From: Clostridium polyendosporum
Lineage (GTDB): Bacteria > Bacillota > Clostridia > Clostridiales > Clostridiaceae
Direction: 5' to 3'
Assembly: GCF_018332455.1 (NCBI RefSeq)
Contig: NZ_BOPZ01000024.1
Coordinates: 1-57,698 of the forward strand
Length of the DNA stretch: 57,698 nt
In this document: positions 51,656 through 57,698 of the stretch, in pieces
Layout: every line of letters begins with the position of its first letter
How positions within the stretch are numbered: the stretch's first letter is position 1
Program-made: the position numbers and the translations under genes
The notes under the pieces: generated by a model
Told to the model about the DNA's origin: nothing
What the model saw: only the letters and a program-made list of their open reading frames with translations
Databases searched by the model: none

Positions 51656-52936
51656 ATAAATCAAATAACGATATCTTTCTTTTTTAAATGCTTCTAATTC
51701 TGAAGAATAACTTTCTATAATTTCCTCAGGATTTTCCATTTTATTCAATGCTTGCCCTATCATATCTGTTCCCATAATTTTATCAAACATAACTATAGAT
51801 TCATCACTTGTAGGAACTTTAAAGTCGGTGAGTTTTTTAATATAACTTAATATATAAATTCCAGTTTTATATGGATTGAAAGAACTATAATCAGTTATGA
51901 TTAATCTCACACCATCACGATAGTTTCTCTCTTCCCTTTGAAATTTAACTCCATCTAGTTTTGAAATATTTAAAAGATTAGTGAGAGTTTCTCCATCTAC
52001 ATTTTTTCCTCCAACCCACTTGAAATTATCATCCATAGAAGCTTCAGTTATACCCTCTCCAAGCCCGGTGGCACTATAAAGGAAACAGCTTTCTATATCA
52101 GGGATTTTTGGAGAGGTTTGAATCCAATTAAGTCCTGTATCTTGCCACAACATATCTCGTCTATAACCCTCCATAGGTACAATCTCTAGAGTACAGTTTA
52201 TTTTTCTATTGAAAAATTTAGCCATTTCACCAATAGTCATACCATGTATTGTTGGGATGTTATCTATTCCAACGAAAGATTTAAATTTATCCTCAAGCAT
52301 AGGACCTTCTATTAAAAGTCCTCCTAAAGGATTAGGTCTATCAAGTACAATAAGTTTCTTGTTATTTTCCTCAGCTGATATAAGACAGTAATTAAGAGTT
52401 GAAATATAGGTATAAAACCTTACCCCTACATCTTGAATATCAAAGATTAGCACATCAATATTCTTAAGCATATCTGGAGTTGGCTTTCTTGTTTTATTAT
52501 ATAAACTATATACTGGTATATCGTATTTTGGATGAATATAAGATTTTACATATTCTCCTGCAGGTGTTTTTCCGTATAATCCATGTTCTGGAGTATAAAT
52601 AGCAGTAACTATTGAGTTAGGGTAACTTCTTAGAGTATCTATAATATGTTCTCCATTACTATTAACGCCAGTTTGATTTGTTACAATTCCAAGTTTTTTC
52701 CCTTCTATAAGTTTTGAATATTTAGCTAGAATTAAGTCATCTCCAAGTTTAAGCGGTAGACTATCTTGTTTGTCGGTTATTGTAGTAGCATCTTCCGCAA
52801 TAGTTTCTTCTTGTACAGTGCTAGGTGTTACAGATAAACTGATATATCTATTGTATAAATTAATTGTATATCCTGTTAAAAAAGCTATTATCATGATAAG
52901 AAGTAGAATAATAACATACAAATATTTCTTTTTCAT
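51650..52936 (-). CDS. namZ: Exo-beta-N-acetylmuramidase NamZ (DUF1343/YbbC family)
   Basis: NamZ-type enzymes release N-acetylmuramic acid from cell wall fragments during wall turnover. The 428-residue protein has an N-terminal membrane anchor or signal (YVIILLLIMIIAFLTGYTI). The family motifs are LGIVTNQTGVNSNGEH, YTPEHGLYGKTPAGEYV, FDIQDVGVRFYTYISTL, VLDRPNPLGG and GLGEGITEASMDDNF-like. AGGAGGT precedes the start. No N-acetylglucosaminidase or MurNAc uptake genes are adjacent. Confidence 0.9.
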   Translation of the reverse strand: MKKKYLYVIILLLIMIIAFLTGYTINLYNRYISLSVTPSTVQEETIAEDATTITDKQDSLPLKLGDDLILAKYSKLIEGKKLGIVTNQTGVNSNGEHIIDTLRSYPNSIVTAIYTPEHGLYGKTPAGEYVKSYIHPKYDIPVYSLYNKTRKPTPDMLKNIDVLIFDIQDVGVRFYTYISTLNYCLISAEENNKKLIVLDRPNPLGGLLIEGPMLEDKFKSFVGIDNIPTIHGMTIGEMAKFFNRKINCTLEIVPMEGYRRDMLWQDTGLNWIQTSPKIPDIESCFLYSATGLGEGITEASMDDNFKWVGGKNVDGETLTNLLNISKLDGVKFQREERNYRDGVRLIITDYSSFNPYKTGIYILSYIKKLTDFKVPTSDESIVMFDKIMGTDMIGQALNKMENPEEIIESYSSELEAFKKERYRYLIYK

Positions 52937-53217
52937 ATTACCTCCTTATTTAAGTTATAAGAGAATAACTTATAGTAACTCAATATCTATAATGTATTAA
53001 CAAAAAAGTAACTACTAGTGTATTTCAATGATAATATATAAAGAATATGTACTGTTTAATACAAAAAAGTGATTAAATTAAGGGAAAAAATGCTTATTTT
53101 TAATGTCGAAAGGTGGAGTAAAGCAGTTCCAATAACAATATTTGGATACTATAATTATACTAGGTAGATATTATAGTTATCCATAATACTTTGCAAATAC
53201 TTAAGGAAGGAGGAAAA

Positions 53218-53883
53218 ATGAGCAGAATTAGTATTTTTGTGGGTCACTTCGGTAGTGGTAAAACAGAGGTTGCAATAAATTATGCCTTAAAGTTAAAAGA
53301 ACAGAAAAAAAAGACTGCTTTGATAGATCTCGATATTGTAAATCCATATTTTTGTTCCAGGCAACTTAAGTCTTTTCTCGAAGACAAGGGAATAAGAGTT
53401 ATTTGTTCACCACCAGATTTACTGAATGGAGAGTTAATGGTAGTTCCACCTGGGGTTATTTCAGCTTTTAATGATAAGTCCTCTGAGATTGTTTTTGATA
53501 TAGGTGGGGATGGTTTAGGAGCCATAGCATTAGGACAATATAATAAATATTTCAGAGAAGAAGTATATAATATGTACTTTGTTGTAAATAACAATAGGCC
53601 TCTCACTGCTGGAGTAGAGGATACTAAGGAGTATATACAAACTATAGAACAATCATCTAGGCTTAAGGTTACAGATATAATTTCAAATACTAACCTTTCT
53701 TATGAAACCACGGAAGAAGATATTTTAGTGGGGGACAGAGAGATCTTAAAGCTTTCACAAATCTTAAAAATTCCATACACTTATTTAACTTGTAGAAAAG
53801 ATTTAATATCTGCAATAGAAGGAAAAGTAGGAGCAGAAGTTTTTCCTATTGATATTTATATGAAGCCACCTTGGATAGGGTAA
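53218..53883 (+). CDS. MinD/CobQ-like P-loop ATPase
   Basis: The 221-residue protein has a P-loop [18 protein letters not shown] at its start, then [16 protein letters not shown] and [17 protein letters not shown], matching SIMIBI-class ATPases of the MinD/ParA/CobQ group. The target is unknown. It starts the vor operon: the ferredoxin subunit follows 47 bases downstream. A role in cofactor or cluster handling for that enzyme is only a guess. ATG 53218 follows GGAAGGAGG; the upstream in-frame ATG 53191 overlaps nothing conserved. Confidence 0.82.
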   Translation: MSRISIFVGHFGSGKTEVAINYALKLKEQKKKTALIDLDIVNPYFCSRQLKSFLEDKGIRVICSPPDLLNGELMVVPPGVISAFNDKSSEIVFDIGGDGLGAIALGQYNKYFREEVYNMYFVVNNNRPLTAGVEDTKEYIQTIEQSSRLKVTDIISNTNLSYETTEEDILVGDREILKLSQILKIPYTYLTCRKDLISAIEGKVGAEVFPIDIYMKPPWIG

Positions 53884-53930
53884 TGTTAGTTAATAGGTTT
53901 ATTACTCAGATTTATAAGGGAGGATTAATG

Positions 53931-54140
53931 ATGCCTAAAGTAACTTTTAGGGAAGAAAGATGTAAGGGCTGTGGTCAATGTATTATTGCTTGTCCTAAAA
54001 AAGTAATAACTTTTTCCGATAAGCTAAATGAAAGAGGTTATTATCCAGCAACTATTGAAGAGGATAAGAAAACTCAATGTATAGGGTGCGCATGCTGTGG
54101 GAAAATGTGTCCTGACCTTGTCATAACTGTAGAAAAATAA
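53931..54140 (+). CDS. vorD: 2-oxoacid:ferredoxin oxidoreductase, ferredoxin-like delta subunit
   Basis: The 69-residue protein has two [4Fe-4S] motifs, [13 protein letters not shown] and [13 protein letters not shown], as in the delta subunit of four-subunit 2-oxoacid oxidoreductases. It passes electrons from the TPP site to ferredoxin. Two ATGs are adjacent (53928, 53931); the second is better spaced from GGGAGG. The next gene starts 12 bases downstream. Confidence 0.9.
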   Translation: MPKVTFREERCKGCGQCIIACPKKVITFSDKLNERGYYPATIEEDKKTQCIGCACCGKMCPDLVITVEK

Positions 54141-54152
54141 AGGAGGATAGTT

Positions 54153-55232
54153 ATGGGTAAGAAGGTTTTGATAAAAGGTAATGAAGCTATAGCAGAAGCA
54201 GCCATAAGAGCTGATTGTCAATGTTTTTTTGGATATCCCATAACTCCACAAACTGAAGTAGTTGCATATATGGCAAAAAAAATGCCTAAGATTGGAAGGG
54301 TTTTTCTTCAGGCAGAAAGCGAAATCGCTGCTATAAACATGGTGTATGGTGCTGCAGGAACAGGAGTAAGGTGTATGACCTCATCCTCCGGTCCAGGAAT
54401 AAGCTTAAAGAGCGAAGGAATCTCATTTATAGCAGGAGCTGAGTTGCCTTGTGTAATAGTAAACGTTGTTAGAGCGGGACCTGGACTTGGAGGTATTCAG
54501 CCTGCACAGTCAGATTATTTTCAAGCTACTAGGGGTGGAGGTCATGGTGATTACTATATGCCAGTATATGTGCCTAACTCAATTCAAGAAATAGTAGATA
54601 TAACGCAAGATGCTTTTGATGTGGCAGATTTATATAGAACACCTGTGATGGTAATGGTAGATGGTATGATTGGTCAGATGATGGAACCAGTAGAATTCAA
54701 GGAAAGGACTTCTAAGCAGCTACCAGTAAAGAACTGGGCTGCTAATGGTTTAGGAAAAAGAAAGGCTCATAATATAATAAACTCATTATATCTCGATCCA
54801 GAAATTCTTGAAAAACACAACCTTAATCTTCAAATTAAGTATGAAGAAATTAAAAAAAATGAGACAAGATATGAACTTTATAATTGTAGTGAACGCTGTG
54901 ATTTAATATTAGTAGCTTATGGTACAGTCTCGAGGATATGTAATAATGTAATAAAAATGGCGAAAATCCATGGGGTAAATATAGGTCTAATAAGACCTAT
55001 AACTGTATGGCCATTTCCTAAAGAAGCTTTTGAGAAGACTATAAATTTGACAGATAAGGGGTATTTGGCTGTAGAAATGAGTTTAGGTCAGATGGTTGAG
55101 GATATAAGGCTTAGTGTTAGTGGAAGAAAGGAAGTATATTTTTATGGAAGAGTAGGTGGGATGGTTCCTACACCAAATGAAATACTGCTAAATATTAAAA
55201 GCTTCTTGGGAGGTGAAAAACAATGTCAATAG
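54153..55232 (+). CDS. vorB: 2-oxoacid:ferredoxin oxidoreductase alpha subunit (VorB type)
   Basis: The 359-residue protein resembles the 3-methyl-2-oxobutanoate (2-ketoisovalerate) oxidoreductase subunit VorB: KGNEAIAEAAIRADC, FGYPITPQTEV, MTSSSGPGISLKSEGISFIAG and QSDYFQATRGGGHGDY. Such enzymes oxidise branched-chain 2-oxoacids to acyl-CoA with ferredoxin. 2-Oxoglutarate (Kor) is the main alternative substrate. The end overlaps vorA by 10 bases. AAAGGAGG precedes ATG 54153. Confidence 0.9.
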   Translation: MGKKVLIKGNEAIAEAAIRADCQCFFGYPITPQTEVVAYMAKKMPKIGRVFLQAESEIAAINMVYGAAGTGVRCMTSSSGPGISLKSEGISFIAGAELPCVIVNVVRAGPGLGGIQPAQSDYFQATRGGGHGDYYMPVYVPNSIQEIVDITQDAFDVADLYRTPVMVMVDGMIGQMMEPVEFKERTSKQLPVKNWAANGLGKRKAHNIINSLYLDPEILEKHNLNLQIKYEEIKKNETRYELYNCSERCDLILVAYGTVSRICNNVIKMAKIHGVNIGLIRPITVWPFPKEAFEKTINLTDKGYLAVEMSLGQMVEDIRLSVSGRKEVYFYGRVGGMVPTPNEILLNIKSFLGGEKQCQ

Positions 55233-55972
55233 TATTCAAACCAACTAAGGCATTAATAGATGTTCCTACCCACTATTGTCCAGGTTGTACTCATGGTATA
55301 ATTCACAGACTTATAGGAGAATGCATAGAGGAGCTAGGAGTTTTAGAGAAAACAATAGGTGTAGCTCCAGTAGGATGTTCAGTATTAGCTTATAATTACT
55401 TTGCTTGTGATATGTTCGAGGCTGCTCATGGTAGAGCACCAGCGGTAGCAACAGGTATAAAGAGAGCAAATCCGGATAAAGTTGTTTTCACTTATCAAGG
55501 AGATGGGGATCTTGCAGCTATAGGAACTGGTGAAATTGTCCATGTTGCAGCAAGAGGAGAAAATATAGTTTCTATTTTTGTGAATAATTGTATATATGGT
55601 ATGACTGGTGGGCAGATGGCTCCAACCACACTGCCAGGGCAGGTAACAGAAACATCACCTTATGGGAGAGATGTGAGAACTCAAGGATACCCAATAAGAG
55701 TAGCAGAAATGATTGCTACTATAGATGGAGCATATTATGTTGACAGAGTTTCTGTAGATAATGTAGCTAATGTTATTAAGGCAAAAAATGCAATAAAGAA
55801 GGCATTTAAGAACTCTATAGATGGTAAAGGTTTTTCTATGGTAGAGGTACTTTCCATATGTCCAACTAATTGGGGACTTTCAGTAGTTGAAGCACTACAG
55901 TGGCTTAGAGATAATATGATACCATACTATCCTCTTGGTGTTAAAAAGGATAATGATCGAGAGGTGAAATAG
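55223..55972 (+). CDS. vorA: 2-oxoacid:ferredoxin oxidoreductase beta (TPP-binding) subunit
   Basis: The 249-residue subunit carries the thiamine pyrophosphate site: YCPGCTHGIIHRLIGE, GVAPVGCSV, HGRAPAVATGIKRANPD and the metal-binding GDGDLAAIGTGEIVHVAARG...VNNCIYGMTGGQMAPTT. It overlaps the alpha subunit by 10 bases. The substrate call follows the alpha subunit and is uncertain between 2-ketoisovalerate and 2-oxoglutarate. Confidence 0.9.
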   Translation: MSIVFKPTKALIDVPTHYCPGCTHGIIHRLIGECIEELGVLEKTIGVAPVGCSVLAYNYFACDMFEAAHGRAPAVATGIKRANPDKVVFTYQGDGDLAAIGTGEIVHVAARGENIVSIFVNNCIYGMTGGQMAPTTLPGQVTETSPYGRDVRTQGYPIRVAEMIATIDGAYYVDRVSVDNVANVIKAKNAIKKAFKNSIDGKGFSMVEVLSICPTNWGLSVVEALQWLRDNMIPYYPLGVKKDNDREVK

Positions 55973-55973
55973 T

Positions 55974-56510
55974 ATGTTATCGCAGGAAATAATCTTTGCG
56001 GGTTTTGGAGGACAAGGAATACTTTCAGCAGGAAAGTATTTAGTTTATGCAGGTATGAATGCAGGGCTTAACGTTTCTTGGCTACCTTCCTATGGACCAG
56101 AAATGAGAGGAGGAACAGCCAATTGCTCAGTTGTACTAAGTGATGGTGATATAGGGTCACCTATAGTTATTTCACCAGACACCTTAGTAGTTATGAATAG
56201 ACCTTCTTTAGATAAATTTGAAAAAAACTTAAAATCAAAGGGATTACTGATTTTAGATTTAGATATAGTTAACAGAGAACCAATAAGAAAGGATATAGGA
56301 GTTATACCTATTCCAGCTCAGGCTTTTGCTAAACAACTAGGTGATAAGAGAATTGCTAATATGATTTTATTAGGCGCATTAATTTTTAAAACTAAGATTG
56401 TTTCTATGGAAATTCTTTTAAACACGCTAAGAGAACACGGAAAAGAGGAGTTCTATGAGTTAAATAGAGCGGCTCTTGAAATAGGATCAGCTTTTGCGAA
56501 AAAGTTATAA
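55974..56510 (+). CDS. vorC: 2-oxoacid:ferredoxin oxidoreductase gamma subunit
   Basis: The 178-residue protein is the gamma domain: FAGFGGQGILSAGKYLVYAG, WLPSYGPEMRGGTANCSVVLS and ANMILLGALI. It starts one base after vorA, behind GAGGTGAA. With vorD, vorB and vorA it makes a complete four-subunit enzyme. Confidence 0.92.
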   Translation: MLSQEIIFAGFGGQGILSAGKYLVYAGMNAGLNVSWLPSYGPEMRGGTANCSVVLSDGDIGSPIVISPDTLVVMNRPSLDKFEKNLKSKGLLILDLDIVNREPIRKDIGVIPIPAQAFAKQLGDKRIANMILLGALIFKTKIVSMEILLNTLREHGKEEFYELNRAALEIGSAFAKKL

Positions 56511-56555
56511 GCAGAGTAGATATATAGTTTAAATAATCCACTTATAATAATGATT

Positions 56556-56640
56556 AAATGTAACTCAGCTAGAGAAAATAATTTTGAGGATGTTTTTTTG
56601 TTTAGTGAGGCATAAGACGAAATGGCTGAGTTACATTTTT
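56556..56640 (+). terminator. Long-loop hairpin after the vor operon
   Basis: AAATGTAACTCAGC (56556-56569) pairs perfectly with GCTGAGTTACATTT (56625-56638), followed by TTGTG. The loop is 55 bases and itself contains T7. It probably terminates the vor operon. Confidence 0.6.
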
Positions 56641-56713
56641 GTGTATATTATTTGATAAATATGGTATTATAGATTTACAAAATAATTACATATTTTTCTA
56701 AAGGGGTGAGCTT

Positions 56714-57547
56714 ATGAGAACCTCTCTAAATATAACAAATAAACTTACTAAGCTTTCAGAAATGAGAGGAGAATCAATATTTCAGGTATTAGAATTTGAT
56801 GAACTTAATGGTGGAACGGATGTAGAAACTTCAATAAAACTTAAATTTATGAGGGATTCTGGGATAAAGTTAAAACAGGTAAGGATAATTCTAGAAGACA
56901 GTGCTGTTAAACTTGAATCAGGTGTATTAAGTTATCTTAAAGGTAATATAGAACTTAATAATAAGTTTGGAGGAGTTATAGGCCTTGGAAAAAAACTTTT
57001 GACAAGTAAAGTTACTGGAGAAACTGCATTTAAGCCAAGGTATGAAGGAATAGGAGAGATTTTTCTTGAGCCATCCTTTGGGCATTTTGGTCTTATAGAG
57101 CTTGAGGATGAAGAAATTATTGTTGACGATGGCTTGTTTTATGCATGTGAAGATACAGTGGAAGTAGGGGCAGCCATGCAGAAAAGCATATCCTCTATGA
57201 TGATGGGAAATGAAGGAATATTTCAAACTAAACTGTCTGGTAGTGGTGTAATTGTTTTAGAATTACCAGTTCCAGAAACAGAGATATTTAAGTGTAAACT
57301 TATAAATGATACTTTAAAGGTAGATGGTAACTTTACCATTTTGAGAACAGCTGGTATAGGTTTTACAGTTGAAAAGTCTGCAAAGTCTTTAATTGGATCA
57401 GCTACTAGTGGTGAAGGTTTTTTAAATGTATATAAAGGTACTGGAGAAGTATGGCTTGTACCAACTAATAGTGTATATAGAAAATTATCAGGAATAGGAT
57501 TAAAATCAATGACAAATCCAGAAGGAACCTCAAATGCAGAAGTGTAA
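56714..57547 (+). CDS. AIM24 family protein
   Basis: The 277-residue protein has the AIM24/TIGR00266-type beta-barrel repeats: FQVLEFDELNGGTDVETSIKL-like start, VRIILEDSAVKLESGVLSYL, GRGEIFLEP-like (GIGEIFLEPSFGHF), GNEGIFQTKLSGSGVIVLEL and GEGFLNVYKGTGEVWLVPT. No signal peptide is seen. The bacterial function is unknown. AAAGGGGTG precedes ATG 56714. It is a single-gene unit with a terminator right after. Confidence 0.85.
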   Translation: MRTSLNITNKLTKLSEMRGESIFQVLEFDELNGGTDVETSIKLKFMRDSGIKLKQVRIILEDSAVKLESGVLSYLKGNIELNNKFGGVIGLGKKLLTSKVTGETAFKPRYEGIGEIFLEPSFGHFGLIELEDEEIIVDDGLFYACEDTVEVGAAMQKSISSMMMGNEGIFQTKLSGSGVIVLELPVPETEIFKCKLINDTLKVDGNFTILRTAGIGFTVEKSAKSLIGSATSGEGFLNVYKGTGEVWLVPTNSVYRKLSGIGLKSMTNPEGTSNAEV

Positions 57548-57558
57548 GCGAGGATAAT

Positions 57559-57591
57559 AAAATGGGTGGTATTAATTACCACCCATTTTCA
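57559..57591 (+). terminator. Terminator after the AIM24 gene
   Basis: AAAATGGGTGGT (57559-57570) pairs perfectly with ACCACCCATTTT (57578-57589). A-run and T-run flank it, so it may work in both directions. Confidence 0.88.
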
Positions 57592-57592
57592 G

Positions 57593-57640
57593 TTTGCTGA
57601 AAAACCCCCTGTTTAAAAAACAGAGGGGTTTTCTAGCAAA
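57593..57640. terminator. Second long hairpin at the window end
   Basis: TTTGCT (57593-57598), AAAACCCC (57601-57608) and TGTTT pair with AAACA, GGGGTTTT (57625-57632) and AGCAAA (57635-57640), with small bulges. It may be a bidirectional terminator for a gene beyond the window. Confidence 0.6.
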
Positions 57641-57698
57641 CTTGTGGATAAATTTTAAAAGAGAGCTTTTCTATTAATTTGAATAAAATTTTATATAA

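Overview
The window is a low-GC, strongly AT-rich chromosomal segment of a spore-forming, butyrate-producing anaerobe, most like Clostridium sensu stricto. The evidence is the clostridial gene order around the ribosomal super-operon, spore genes (cwlD, sleB family), phosphotransbutyrylase and butyrate kinase, a ferredoxin-linked branched-chain 2-oxoacid oxidoreductase, a class I two-subunit fumarase, and a thioredoxin reductase-like flavoprotein of the ferredoxin-dependent type. No species assignment is attempted.

Layout. Bases 1-21.3 kb are the translation core: the end of tuf, the S10-spc block (rpsJ to rplO, then secY, adk, map, a KOW protein, infA, rpmJ), the alpha block (rpsM, rpsK, rpsD, rpoA, rplQ), the ECF-transporter energizing module with truA, and rplM-rpsI behind an L13-type leader. 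From 21.4 kb the gene density drops and strands alternate: cwlD, a DUF3048-like membrane protein, fumarase, a YitT protein and a TPR protein. At 26.9-31 kb lies a sigma-54 regulator carrying an HPr-like domain, divergent from ptsI. Then come a TPR protein with iadA, trxA with an atypical thioredoxin reductase, a SleB-family hydrolase, cdaA-cdaR (c-di-AMP synthesis), a flavoprotein with a small siroheme-type protein, ridA, a Ser/Thr kinase next to an SH3b-NlpC/P60 hydrolase, pdxST, ptb-buk, a protein with a cysteine-rich tail, namZ, the vorDBAC-type operon and an AIM24-family protein.

Most striking signals. (1) The enhancer-binding protein at 26920-28926 starts with an HPr-like domain with His at position 15. 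In the divergent intergenic region a near-consensus sigma-54 promoter faces ptsI, and three copies of a 17-bp TTGATA-type palindrome lie upstream. This looks like a circuit in which a PTS-sensing regulator controls Enzyme I and possibly itself. (2) A family of dispersed modular intergenic repeats, with a TGCTGCCATTTCACAAAGTG-like box followed by AATAGG/CCTATT hairpins, occurs at least eight times between 24.9 and 51.7 kb, and a second 75-bp repeat occurs twice. (3) The thioredoxin reductase beside trxA has the CATC redox site but lacks the usual NADPH-binding signatures. (4) Structured leaders precede rpsJ, rpsM and rplM.

Limits: all calls are from reading the sequence. Promoters, hairpins and start choices are pattern matches, and no database search or folding program was run.
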